The position numbers were made by a program, and so were the translations under genes. From Aeromicrobium sp. Root344 (lineage in GTDB: Bacteria > Actinomycetota > Actinomycetes > Propionibacteriales > Nocardioidaceae), in the NCBI RefSeq assembly GCF_001425755.1, contig NZ_LMDH01000001.1, positions 1,378,403-1,433,914 of the forward strand: DNA of 55,512 nucleotides, given 5' to 3'. Each line of letters starts with the position of its first letter. The first letter of the stretch is position 1. Below are positions 47,425 through 55,512 of the stretch, piece by piece. The notes under the pieces are model-generated. The model was not told where the DNA came from and searched no databases. It saw only the letters and a list, made by a program, of their open reading frames with translations.

Positions 47425-49486
47425 CGTCGTCCGCCGGGCGCTCGGACGCGACGCGGGTGCGCCTGCGACGCCGGCTGAAGCGGCGTACGAGCGCGGCGAG
47501 CACCAGCAGCGCGGCGACGCCCATGGCGACCCACAGCACGACGCCGATCTTGCTGGACCGGACGTTGAACGACTCAGACGGCTGGCCGATCGTCTTGCCG
47601 TCGGTCGACTTCAGGCGGGCGGTCAGGGACGTGGTGTTCTGCCGGCCGAGGTCGATGTCGACCGTGAGCGTGCGCCGTTCGCCGGCGCCGATGTCGACGG
47701 GCTTGACGTCCGGGATGCTCAGCGCCGGGTTGCTGGAGTCCAGCGAGACACCGACCCGGATCGCCTCGTCCGTGTCGTTGCGGATCGTGATGGGGAAGCC
47801 ACCCTTGGAGCTCGACAGCGTGACGGACGCCGGCGCCTTGATCTTGATCTTGCCGAGCTCCGCCCCGGCCTCCTTGGCGAGCTTCTTGGCGATCGCGGTG
47901 CCCGTGCCGGGGTTCTCGCGCCAACGGATGCCGAGGACGCTCGCGACGTCCTGGGCCAACGCGTCGTCGACCTCGTCGCTCTGCGGGATGACCGAGCTGA
48001 GCGCACTGCCCCTGCTCACGATACGCGCGGCGGCCTTGAGCTGGGCGCGGGTCAGCGGCCGATCGGTCGCGGCCGCGACCTTGCCGCTGTAGCTGGTCAA
48101 CGGCCGGGTCAGCATCGACTCGAGGCTGGTCGGCGAGGTGAACGGTGCCTCGAAGGCGGCGGAGAGCCGGCCGGCGGCCCATTGTGGTCCGGGATTCCAT
48201 CGCGGGTCGACCATCGTGATGGCATCGGCACGGGACTTCGGGTCGATCTCGCGCTGCAACGTCGCCAGTGCCGCCTCGCTCAGGATGCGCTGACGGAGCG
48301 TCACCACGGAGTCCTGGCCGGGCACGCCGGCGTCCAGGACGTCGGTGACGAGCAGGGGCATGGGGCCGTTGGGCGTCACGTACTGGACGACCGAGCCAAG
48401 ACGCCGGTCCCAGCTCGGGAGCGCGTCGGACGTGACGATCACCGGACTGTCGCCGGAGCCACGCAGGTCGCGCAGCAGGCTCGCGGTGACACCGTGCATG
48501 CTCGGCCACGACACCTGGCGGCCATACAGCTGGAACGTCGTGAGGGCCGAGTCCGTCGCCCGGTCAATGGCCGTCTTGAGCGGCACCTCGAGGTCGGGGT
48601 TGTTCGACAGGGCGAGCACGTCCGGGCGGTCGAAGCCCAGCACCCACGAGCCTTGTCGCCGGGTGAACGCCAGCAGGTCGTCGAGGAACCGCTGCGCCTC
48701 GGCCTTCTGCTCGGGCGTCAGCGTCACCCCCTCGGGCAGCCGGCGACCGCGAACCAGGTCGTCGACGCCGACGAGCAGTGCTGGGTCGATAAGGGCGGTC
48801 GAGGCCCTCCCGCTGGTGCTGGCCGCCAGGTCGAGCAGGTTGCGCAGCTGGCCACCGGCCGAGACGTCGCGGAGCAGACCGGTCGTGTCGACGTAGTCGC
48901 CGTTGTAGCCGCGACGGTTGGGCATGAGGAACGGCCACACGACCGAGGCGGCGACGCGCTGGTGGCCGCCGGACACGAGTGGCAGGAATGTCGTCGCCCG
49001 CGCGATCGCGTCGTTGCTGCGCTCACCGCCGGTGTCGGTGCCGAGGATCTGCACCCCGACGGGATAGACCCCCTCGGCGCCGCTGATGTGCAGCTGGTCG
49101 TACGGCACCCTGACCGAGAATCGCCGGGTCTGCTTGGGAGCGAGGTCGCCGAGGTCGTCGAACGCGCCGGCGTCCACGACGCGCACGCCCGTGTAGGCGT
49201 CGCCGTTGTCGATCGCGTCCTCGACCTGTGACCTCGTGGTGAACGGCACCGCGGGGATGACGAGATAGGCCTGCACGTTGGTCCAGGCGTGCCCGTCGTG
49301 GTTGGTGACGGTGCCGGTCATCGTGACGGTCGATCCCGCGCCGAGCCGGCTGGGGCTGAGCGACTGGATGCTGACCGACAGCTGGGGGTTCTTGTCGGCC
49401 GCGTGCGCGGGCAGGCCCGGGACCGCGAGCATGGCGAGGATCGTCGCGAGCAGCGCAACGAGGACGCGACGACGGGGGCTGCTCAC
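47417..49486 (-). CDS. DUF6049 family secreted/membrane protein
   Basis: 689 residues. Signal peptide (about 1-29, cleaved after AHA), a large extracytoplasmic region with an Ig-like N-terminal part (VTNHDGHAWTNVQAYLVIP) and a glycosidase-like middle segment, a second Ig-like part near 560, then a C-terminal membrane helix (about 650-670) and a basic RRRRR tail. The family is encoded beside murJ in actinobacteria, including the Rv3909 homologue. Function is unknown; a wall-synthesis role fits. The GTG at 49486 has TAGCAT six bases upstream. Confidence 0.85.
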   Translation of the reverse strand: MSSPRRRVLVALLATILAMLAVPGLPAHAADKNPQLSVSIQSLSPSRLGAGSTVTMTGTVTNHDGHAWTNVQAYLVIPAVPFTTRSQVEDAIDNGDAYTGVRVVDAGAFDDLGDLAPKQTRRFSVRVPYDQLHISGAEGVYPVGVQILGTDTGGERSNDAIARATTFLPLVSGGHQRVAASVVWPFLMPNRRGYNGDYVDTTGLLRDVSAGGQLRNLLDLAASTSGRASTALIDPALLVGVDDLVRGRRLPEGVTLTPEQKAEAQRFLDDLLAFTRRQGSWVLGFDRPDVLALSNNPDLEVPLKTAIDRATDSALTTFQLYGRQVSWPSMHGVTASLLRDLRGSGDSPVIVTSDALPSWDRRLGSVVQYVTPNGPMPLLVTDVLDAGVPGQDSVVTLRQRILSEAALATLQREIDPKSRADAITMVDPRWNPGPQWAAGRLSAAFEAPFTSPTSLESMLTRPLTSYSGKVAAATDRPLTRAQLKAAARIVSRGSALSSVIPQSDEVDDALAQDVASVLGIRWRENPGTGTAIAKKLAKEAGAELGKIKIKAPASVTLSSSKGGFPITIRNDTDEAIRVGVSLDSSNPALSIPDVKPVDIGAGERRTLTVDIDLGRQNTTSLTARLKSTDGKTIGQPSESFNVRSSKIGVVLWVAMGVAALLVLAALVRRFSRRRRRTRVASERPADDDD

Positions 49487-49492
49487 CCGAAC

Positions 49493-49498
49493 ATGCTA
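49493..49498 (-). promoter_or_regulatory. -10 box for a leaderless DUF6049-murJ-pseudokinase transcript
   Basis: TAGCAT on the minus strand, then GTTCGG, then GTG. It gives the same six-base spacer as at gyrB, glyA and marR. Confidence 0.45.
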
Positions 49499-49522
49499 GA
49501 CGTACGTGCTGCAGTCCCCCGG

Positions 49523-49559
49523 CCCGTCGAAAGCATGTCCTTCGACGGGCTCAAGCACC
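49523..49559. repeat. REP-like intergenic repeat, copy B, with a perfect hairpin
   Basis: CCCGTCGAA (49523-49531) and TTCGACGGG (49541-49549) form a 9-bp hairpin. The segment 49536-49559 is, on the other strand, GGTGCTTGAGCCCGTCGAAG then GACA, related to the repeat at 13691-13715. Confidence 0.55.
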
Positions 49560-49587
49560 AGATCGCGGGCCGATAGAGTATGTCCTC

Positions 49588-51021
49588 GTGCCCACGTCCA
49601 CGCTGACCCCCGAACGCCGGGCCAGGATCGACGGCATCCTCGACGCCAATCCGTTCCTGGCCGAGGTCGGCGCGCTGTTCGAGGCCGCTGGCCACGAGCT
49701 CGCCATCGTCGGCGGTCCCGTGCGCGACGCGGTGCTGGGCCGGCCTGGCAACGACTGGGACTTCACGACCTCGGCCCGCCCCGCCGACATCGAGCGCATC
49801 GCCGGATCATGGGCCGACGCGATGTGGGACGTCGGGCGCGAGTTCGGCACGATCGGGCTCCGCAAGGGCGGTCACGACCTCGAGATCACGACCTACCGCA
49901 GCGATGCGTACGACCTCGCGTCCCGCAAGCCTGAGGTCCAGTTCGGCGACTCGCTCGACGGCGACCTGTCCCGCCGCGACTTCGCCGTCAACGCCATGGC
50001 GATCCGGCTGCCCTCGGCAGAGTTCGTCGACCTCTTCGGCGGTCAGGACGACCTCGACGAGGAGCTGCTCCGCACGCCGGTCACGCCGGAGCAGTCGTTC
50101 AGCGACGACCCCCTGCGCATGATGCGGGCCGCCCGCTTCGTGTCACAGCTCGGCTTCACGGCGGCGCCGGAGGTCGCGGCGGCGATGACCGAGATGGCGT
50201 CCCGCCTCGAGATCGTGTCGGCCGAACGTGTCCGCGACGAGCTCAACAAGCTCATCCTCGGTGCCCACCCCGTCGCCGGCCTGCGCTTGCTGGTCGAGAC
50301 CGGGCTGGCGGCGCAGATGCTGCCCGAGCTGCCGGCGCTGATCCTCGAGCGCGACGAGCACCACCGTCACAAGGACGTCTACGAGCACTCGCTGACCGTG
50401 CTGGAGCAGGCGATCGCACTCGAGGGCCGGCTCGAGGAGCAGCCCGACCTCGTCATCCGCCTGGCCGCGCTGCTGCACGACATCGGCAAGCCCAAGACCC
50501 GCCGCTTCGCCGAAGGCGGCACCGTGACGTTCCACCACCACGACGTCGTCGGCGCCAAGCTCGTCCGCAAACGCATGCGGGGGCTCCGCTACAGCAACGA
50601 CGTGACGGACCAGGTCGCGACGCTCGTCGAGCTGCACCTGCGGTTCCACGGCTACGGCTCGGGCGAATGGACCGACTCGGCCGTCCGCCGCTATGTCCGC
50701 GACGCCGGTGACCAGCTCGAGCGCCTGCACATCCTGACCCGCGCGGACTCCACGACGCGCAACCAGAAGAAGGCGATGCGCCTCCAGCGGACGTACGACG
50801 AGCTGGAGCAGCGGATCGCGGTGCTGGCGGAGCAGGAGGAGCTCAGCTCGATCCGGCCCGATCTCGACGGCGCGCAGATCATGAAGATCCTCGACATCCC
50901 TCCAGGGCCCGAGGTCGGCGAGGCCTACCGGTTCCTGCTCGACCTCCGGATGGATCGCGGCCCGCTGAGCGAGGCCGACGCGACCGAGGCACTCAAGGCG
51001 TTCTGGGCAGCGCGTAGCTGA
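49588..51021 (+). CDS. CCA tRNA nucleotidyltransferase
   Basis: 477 residues. The nucleotidyltransferase motif is IVGGPVRDAVLGRPGNDWDF near residue 35, with the DWD acidic pair; RRDFAVNAMAI follows near 128. An HD domain is near 297 (ALLHDIGKPKTRRF). It adds or repairs the CCA end of tRNAs, needed here because neither tRNA gene encodes CCA. The GTG at 49588 has TAGAGT eight bases upstream and no ribosome site. The same neighbour of murJ is seen in mycobacteria (pcnA). Confidence 0.93.
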   Translation: MPTSTLTPERRARIDGILDANPFLAEVGALFEAAGHELAIVGGPVRDAVLGRPGNDWDFTTSARPADIERIAGSWADAMWDVGREFGTIGLRKGGHDLEITTYRSDAYDLASRKPEVQFGDSLDGDLSRRDFAVNAMAIRLPSAEFVDLFGGQDDLDEELLRTPVTPEQSFSDDPLRMMRAARFVSQLGFTAAPEVAAAMTEMASRLEIVSAERVRDELNKLILGAHPVAGLRLLVETGLAAQMLPELPALILERDEHHRHKDVYEHSLTVLEQAIALEGRLEEQPDLVIRLAALLHDIGKPKTRRFAEGGTVTFHHHDVVGAKLVRKRMRGLRYSNDVTDQVATLVELHLRFHGYGSGEWTDSAVRRYVRDAGDQLERLHILTRADSTTRNQKKAMRLQRTYDELEQRIAVLAEQEELSSIRPDLDGAQIMKILDIPPGPEVGEAYRFLLDLRMDRGPLSEADATEALKAFWAARS

Positions 51022-51608
51022 TGACCGAGCGGCACAGCGACGGGCGGATCGCGCGCGGGGAGCGTACGCGCGACGCGATCGTCGAGGCGCACGCCGGACT
51101 CCTGCGCGAGGGCGTGCTCAAGCCGACCGCCAAGGTCATCGCCGAGCGAGCCGGGGTGTCGCTGCGTACGCTCTGGCTCAACTTCAAGGACCTCGAGACG
51201 TTGCTGGAGGCGACGACGGCCTACTGGCTCGACGCCGACGCAGCGCTGCGCCGGCCGATCGACCCCGACCTGCCACTGGCCGACCGGATCGACCGCTATT
51301 GCACCCAGCGGGTCAGCCGCCTCGAGCACATCGCTCCGGCGGCCCGCTCGTCCGCGCTCGGCGAGCCGTTCTCGGCGGCGCTGCAGCGGAGCCGGCACGA
51401 GCACGTCGAGCGGGCCCTGCAGGACCTGGACGCGACGTTCGGCCGTGAGCTCGACGAGGCCGGCACCGACCGCACGGTCCTGGCCGATGCGCTGTTCGCC
51501 GCGTCCAGCTGGCCGGCCTGGTCGAGCCTGCGCGACGACCTCGGGCTCGACGCGGATGCGGCGACCGCCATCCTGCGCACGACTCTCACCCGGCTGCTCC
51601 GGGCATGA
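51021..51608 (+). CDS. TetR family transcriptional regulator
   Basis: 195 residues with an N-terminal HTH (about 18-62: AKVIAERAGVSLRTLWLNFKDLETLLEA) followed by an all-helical ligand domain. ATG overlaps the CCA-enzyme stop by one base (TGATG), so it is co-transcribed. The target is unknown. The C-terminal domain ends near the bidirectional hairpin at 51611. Confidence 0.88.
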   Translation: MTERHSDGRIARGERTRDAIVEAHAGLLREGVLKPTAKVIAERAGVSLRTLWLNFKDLETLLEATTAYWLDADAALRRPIDPDLPLADRIDRYCTQRVSRLEHIAPAARSSALGEPFSAALQRSRHEHVERALQDLDATFGRELDEAGTDRTVLADALFAASSWPAWSSLRDDLGLDADAATAILRTTLTRLLRA

Positions 51609-51610
51609 CG

Positions 51611-51639
51611 AAGAGCCGGCCCCCATGGGACCGGCCCTT
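51611..51639. terminator. Bidirectional terminator between the TetR gene and ino1
   Basis: Arms AAGAGCCGGCCCC and GGGACCGGCCCTT with two mismatches and a short loop. The genes on either side are convergent. Confidence 0.7.
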
Positions 51640-51655
51640 CACCGTTCAGCGAGCG

Positions 51656-52735
51656 TCAGCGCTCCACTTCACCCGCGATGTACTTCTCCAGCATCTCGCG
51701 ACCGAGGTCGTCGGGACGCTGCTCCGGGGGCGACTTCATCAGGTAGGACGAGGCCGACAGCAGGGCGCCGCCGATGCCACGGTCCTTGGCGATTTTCGCG
51801 GCGCGGATCGCGTCGATGATGATGCCGGCGGAGTTGGGCGAGTCCCAGACCTCGAGCTTGTACTCGAGGTTGAGGGGGACGTCACCGAACGCGCGACCCT
51901 CGAGGCGTACGTAGGCCCACTTGCGGTCGTCGAGCCACTGGACGTAGTCGCTCGGGCCGATGTGGACGTTCTTGGCGCCGAGGTCGTGGTCGAGGTTCGA
52001 CGTCACGGCCTGCGTCTTCGAGATCTTCTTGGACTCGAGGCGGTCACGCTCGAGCATGTTCTTGAAGTCCATGTTGCCGCCGACGTTGAGCTGGTACGTC
52101 CGGTCGAGGACGACGCCGCGATCCTGGAACAGCTTGGCCATCACGCGGTGGGTGATGGTCGCGCCGACCTGGCTCTTGATGTCGTCGCCGATGATCGGGA
52201 CGCCGGCGTCCTCGAACTTCTTGGCCCACTCGGGGTCGGACGCGATGAACACGGGCAGGGCGTTGACGAACGCGACGTTGGCGTCGATCGCGCACTGCGC
52301 GTAGAACTTGTCGGCCTCCTCGGAGCCCACCGGGAGGTAGGAGACGAGGACGTCGGCCTGCGTGTCCTTGAGGACCTGGACGATGTCGACCGCCTGAGCG
52401 TCGGACTCCTCGATCGTCTCGCGGTAGTACTTGCCGAGTCCGTCGAGCGTGTTGCCCTTCTGGACGATGACGCCGGTCGGCGGCACGTCGGCGATCTTGA
52501 TCGTGTTGTTCTCGCTGGCCTGCGTCGCCTCGGAGAGGTCGAAGCCGACCTTCTTGGCGTCGACGTCGAACGCGGCGACGAACTCGATGTCCTTGACGTG
52601 GTACTCACCGAACTCGACGTGCATGAGCCCGGGGACGTTGCCGGCGGGGTCAGCGTCCTTGTAGTACTCGACGCCCTGGATCAGGGACGTGGCGCAGTTG
52701 CCCACACCCACAATTGCTACGCGTACCGAACCCAT
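51656..52735 (-). CDS. ino1: Inositol-3-phosphate synthase
   Basis: 359 residues, the short actinobacterial/archaeal form. The NAD site is [15 protein letters not shown] at the start; [20 protein letters not shown] near residue 145 and [15 protein letters not shown] near 193 are conserved; the C-terminal [13 protein letters not shown] is typical. It converts glucose 6-phosphate to inositol 3-phosphate, the start of phosphatidylinositol and mycothiol synthesis. AAGGAG precedes the ATG. It is 22 bp behind padR, so padR probably controls it. Confidence 0.95.
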   Translation of the reverse strand: MGSVRVAIVGVGNCATSLIQGVEYYKDADPAGNVPGLMHVEFGEYHVKDIEFVAAFDVDAKKVGFDLSEATQASENNTIKIADVPPTGVIVQKGNTLDGLGKYYRETIEESDAQAVDIVQVLKDTQADVLVSYLPVGSEEADKFYAQCAIDANVAFVNALPVFIASDPEWAKKFEDAGVPIIGDDIKSQVGATITHRVMAKLFQDRGVVLDRTYQLNVGGNMDFKNMLERDRLESKKISKTQAVTSNLDHDLGAKNVHIGPSDYVQWLDDRKWAYVRLEGRAFGDVPLNLEYKLEVWDSPNSAGIIIDAIRAAKIAKDRGIGGALLSASSYLMKSPPEQRPDDLGREMLEKYIAGEVER

Positions 52736-52757
52736 GGGTTCTCCTTCATTGATGTGT

Positions 52758-53354
52758 TCACTTCTCGGTCGTGTTGAGGTCTGTGCTGGTCGTGCTGTCT
52801 GCCTCGGGATAGCCGCCGGAGCGTTCGCGGTCGATGAGCTCGGTCAACCAGGTGACCTCGCGCTCGACCGACTCCAGGCCGTGCCGCTGCAGCTCCAACG
52901 TGTAGGCGTCGACCCGGTCCCGCTTCCGCTGTCCTGCCTTGCGGACGTTGTCGAGTCGTTCCTCCAGCCGGCTTCGTCGTCCCTCGAGGATGCGAACCCT
53001 CGAGGCGGCATCGGTGCGCGCGAAAAATGCGAACCGTACGCCGAACGTCTCGTCGTCCCACGTCGACGGACCGGAGTCCTCGAGTGCCTGGGCGAAGTGT
53101 TCCTTGCCCTCGGCGGTGAGCTTGTAGACGATCTTGGCCCGTCGGCCCCGCGCCTCGGGCGTCACGGCTTCGTCGGCCACGATGTAGCCGTCCTTGCCGA
53201 GTGCCTTGAGTGCGGGGTAGAGCGTGCCGTAGGACAGGATGCGACCCCAGCCGAGCAGGGCGTTGACCTGCTTGCGCAGCTCGTAGCCATGCATCGGGGC
53301 ATCGTGGAGCAGTCCAAGGACCGCCACCTCGAGTGCCGCGCCGCGTCGTGTCAT
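52758..53354 (-). CDS. PadR family transcriptional regulator
   Basis: 198 residues. The winged HTH is at the start ([22 protein letters not shown] and [20 protein letters not shown]), followed by the C-terminal coiled-coil domain (about 100-185: [19 protein letters not shown]). The same gene precedes ino1 in mycobacteria (Rv0047c). It is divergent from the ponA-like gene with a 7-bp inverted repeat between the two. The inducer is unknown. Confidence 0.92.
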   Translation of the reverse strand: MTRRGAALEVAVLGLLHDAPMHGYELRKQVNALLGWGRILSYGTLYPALKALGKDGYIVADEAVTPEARGRRAKIVYKLTAEGKEHFAQALEDSGPSTWDDETFGVRFAFFARTDAASRVRILEGRRSRLEERLDNVRKAGQRKRDRVDAYTLELQRHGLESVEREVTWLTELIDRERSGGYPEADSTTSTDLNTTEK

Positions 53355-53397
53355 CTACCTGTCCTGACAAAGAGTGCCGTTTGTTCGTATATCGGAA

Positions 53398-53420
53398 CGA
53401 TACATCTAATCGGTGTATCG
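53398..53420. promoter_or_regulatory. PadR-type operator overlapping the ponA -10 box
   Basis: CGATACA (53398-53404), nine bases, TGTATCG (53414-53420) is a perfect inverted repeat. The spacer contains TCTAAT (53405-53410), a plausible -10 for the ponA-like gene, with TTG at 53381 as -35. A second smaller palindrome TATCG-GAA-CGATA lies at 53390-53402. Confidence 0.55.
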
Positions 53421-53547
53421 GCAACACCCCGGTCGAGGTGACCCAGGCCACGCGCACCCCGGTCGATTAACCATTCCTCAGGTAGGTTCGGCACACTTGG
53501 TCGTTGACGGATCCGATTCCGGGATCCCCATGGAGGTAGACGGACCC

Positions 53548-55512
53548 TTGCCAGCACAGCGAAAGAAAGTAGCGAGCCCTGACGCGGGCGGCGGAAGGCT
53601 CAAGGCCTTCGCCCGCAAGATCGGCGGTCGTGGCCCCTGGTGGCTCAAGACGATCCGCTGGGTGTCCCTGCTGGGCGTGCTGGGTGTGGTGTTCCTCGCG
53701 GCGACGTTCTTCATCCTCTACCGCAGCATCAGCATCCCGAGCGAGAACGCGGCGTTCCAGACCCAGACGACCAAGGTCTACTACTCCGACGGCAAGCACG
53801 TGCTCGGCACGTTCGCGACGCAGGACCGCGAGAGCATCGGGATCGAGGACATCCCGGCCTCGATGCAGGCCGCAGCGATCGCCGCCGAGGACCGGACGTT
53901 CTACACCAATCGCGGCATCGACATCAAGGGCATCATCCGCGCCGCGCGCAACAACGCGACGAGCGGCCAGATCCAGGGCGGCGGCTCGACGATCACGCAG
54001 CAGTACGTCAAGATCCTCTACCTGACGCAGGAGCAGTCCTACAAGCGCAAGGTCAAGGAAGCGATCCTCTCGATCAAGATCCACAACCAGCTGAGCAAGA
54101 AGCAGATCCTCGAGGGATACCTCAACACGATCTACTTCGGCAACGGCGCCTACGGCGTCGAGGTGGCCTCGAGGACCTACTTCGACAAGCCCGCCTCGCA
54201 GCTCAATTACGCGCAGTCGGCGTTCCTCGCGACGATCATCAACAGCCCGACCTATTACGACCCGTACGCCGAGGGTGCCAAGGACCGCATCCAGCCCCGC
54301 TTCAACTACGTGCTCGCCGGCATGGTCAAGGACGGCGCGATCACGCAGGAACAGGCGTCGAAGTTCAGCGACCACCTGCCGAAGTTCGCCCCCAAGCGTG
54401 AGGTCAACCGGTTCAGTGGCTCCAAGGGCTATCTCCTCCAGCTCGTCAAGGAGAAGATGGACGGCCTGGAGTTCACGCCGCAGGAGGTCGACGGCGCCGG
54501 CCTGCGGATCACCACGACGTTCAACTACCGCAAGCAGAAGGACGCGATCGCGGCGATCAAGGCCTTCCGTCCGGCGGGCAAGAAGGAGCTCCACCAGTCC
54601 CTGGTCTCGATCAAGCCGGGGACCGGCGCGGTGCAGGCGATGTACGCCGGCCGCGACTATCTCAAGAACCAGTTCAACTGGGCGACCGAGAGGACCCAGC
54701 CGGGCTCGACGTTCAAGGCGTTCGCCGTGGTCGCGGCCCTCGAGAACGGCTACAGCCTCAAGACCAAGCTCAACGGCGCCTCGCCTCTGATCATCAACGG
54801 CAAGGCCGTGACGGAGAACCAGGGCGACAGTGGCGGTGAGTCGTTCGGCAGCGTGCCACTGTCGTTCGCGACGCAGAAGTCGATCAACACCGCGTTCGTC
54901 GACCTCATGGACCAGATGACGGACGGGCCGGAGAAGACGCTGCAGGCCGCCGCGCAGGCCGGTATCCCGTCGGGCCCGCTCGACCGGCTGAGGTCGGACG
55001 GACCGCCGCTCGTCACGCCGCTCGGCATCGAGCCGGTCGCGCCCGTCGACATGGCCAACGCCTACGCCACGATCGCGGCCCAGGGCAAGCGGGCCGAGTG
55101 GTACGTCATCGAGTCGGTCAAGGATGTCCACGGCAAGACCGAGTACAAGCACAAGGTCAAGACCGAGCAGACGATCCCCAAGGACGTCGCCGCCGACACC
55201 ATCTCGGCGATGCAGAAGGTCGTCAACTCCGGCACCGCGGGCACGGGCTCGAACGCCAAGACGATCTGCCCGACGGCAGGCAAGACCGGCACTGCGACCG
55301 CGGGACCCACCGAGAAGCAGCACGTGTCCTCGTCGTGGTTCGCCGGCTACACGCCCAAGCTCGCCACCGCCGTCATGTACAACCGCGGCAAGCTCGGCAA
55401 CGGTGACCTCGAGGGCTACATGGTCCCGTTCTTCGGTGGCCAGATCCCGGCCAAGACGTTCCAGGCCTACATGAACTCCGCGCTCGAGGGCACGGACTGT
55501 GGAACGTTCCCC
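53548..55512 (+). CDS. Class A penicillin-binding protein (ponA-like), 3' end outside the window
   Basis: At least 655 residues; the frame runs off the end. A basic N-terminus is followed by one membrane helix (about 29-50). The GT51 glycosyltransferase domain has EDRTFYTNRGIDIKG near 113 and GGSTITQQYVK near 143; the transpeptidase domain has STFK near 387, a SxN motif in KSINTAF near 445 and KTGTA near 579. It polymerises and cross-links glycan strands. TTG at 53548 is chosen for GGAGG 11 bases upstream; in-frame ATG at 53530 is the alternative. Mycobacterial ponA1 has the same padR/ino1 neighbours. Confidence 0.92.
   Translation, partial: MPAQRKKVASPDAGGGRLKAFARKIGGRGPWWLKTIRWVSLLGVLGVVFLAATFFILYRSISIPSENAAFQTQTTKVYYSDGKHVLGTFATQDRESIGIEDIPASMQAAAIAAEDRTFYTNRGIDIKGIIRAARNNATSGQIQGGGSTITQQYVKILYLTQEQSYKRKVKEAILSIKIHNQLSKKQILEGYLNTIYFGNGAYGVEVASRTYFDKPASQLNYAQSAFLATIINSPTYYDPYAEGAKDRIQPRFNYVLAGMVKDGAITQEQASKFSDHLPKFAPKREVNRFSGSKGYLLQLVKEKMDGLEFTPQEVDGAGLRITTTFNYRKQKDAIAAIKAFRPAGKKELHQSLVSIKPGTGAVQAMYAGRDYLKNQFNWATERTQPGSTFKAFAVVAALENGYSLKTKLNGASPLIINGKAVTENQGDSGGESFGSVPLSFATQKSINTAFVDLMDQMTDGPEKTLQAAAQAGIPSGPLDRLRSDGPPLVTPLGIEPVAPVDMANAYATIAAQGKRAEWYVIESVKDVHGKTEYKHKVKTEQTIPKDVAADTISAMQKVVNSGTAGTGSNAKTICPTAGKTGTATAGPTEKQHVSSSWFAGYTPKLATAVMYNRGKLGNGDLEGYMVPFFGGQIPAKTFQAYMNSALEGTDCGTFP

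Noticed and set aside
53467..55323. 618-residue minus-strand open frame opposite the ponA-like gene
   Set aside because: The plus strand encodes a clear class A PBP with all motifs that runs off the window; the minus frame is its shadow.

Overview
The window is a high-GC actinobacterial chromosome segment containing the replication origin. The markers are dnaA-dnaN-gnd-recF-dciA-gyrB-gyrA on one side of oriC and rpmH-rnpA-yidD-yidC-jag-rsmG-parA-parB on the other. Also present are pstP-rodA-pbpA-pknB, crgA, DUF881, DUF3566, DLW-39, ino1-padR and a ponA-like gene. This gene order and the codon use suggest a member of the Propionibacteriales, Nocardioidaceae-like (for example Aeromicrobium or Nocardioides); that placement is inference.

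Left part (1-11.4 kb): the end of a PP2C phosphatase gene, rodA, pbpA and pknB (wall synthesis and its kinase), then DUF881, crgA, a rhomboid protease, a cyclophilin, a small membrane protein with an enoyl-CoA hydratase, DUF3817, SURF1, glyA and an orphan DevR-like response regulator. Accessory part (11.4-25.1 kb): a 618-bp gene-free region; a peptide-type ABC importer whose second permease is fused to both ATPases; an MpaB-type oxygenase; a divergent marR/azoreductase pair; a three-gene small membrane protein operon; and a cluster resembling the mycobacterial virS-mymA locus (AraC regulator, Baeyer-Villiger monooxygenase, SDR, hydrolase).

Origin region (25.2-42.7 kb): tRNA-Ala, DLW-39, tRNA-Ile, DUF3566, gyrA, gyrB, a PAP2 gene in opposite orientation, dciA, recF, gnd, dnaN, oriC, dnaA, rpmH, rnpA, yidD, yidC, jag, rsmG, parA and parB, with two parS sites. 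oriC (about 35.66-36.06 kb) has DnaA boxes and a candidate DnaA-trio unwinding element in the same orientation relative to dnaA and dnaN as in Bacillus. The forks run outward from there, so minus-strand genes to the left and plus-strand genes to the right are co-directional with replication.

Right part (42.7-55.5 kb): trxA and trxB behind a SigR/SigH-type promoter, a pseudokinase gene next to murJ (one fused protein in mycobacteria), DUF6049, a CCA tRNA nucleotidyltransferase, a TetR regulator, ino1, padR, and a class A penicillin-binding protein that runs off the window.

I found no IS elements, prophage, CRISPR array or rRNA. I did not find an obviously new multi-gene system. The strongest less-described signals are regulatory: a DnaA-box cluster between convergent genes 30 kb from oriC, a repeated TANNNT-N6-RTG leaderless-start arrangement, convergent gene pairs sharing one CTAG as both stop codons, candidate DevR boxes beside a receiver that lacks its switch threonine, and a PadR-type operator over the ponA -10 box.
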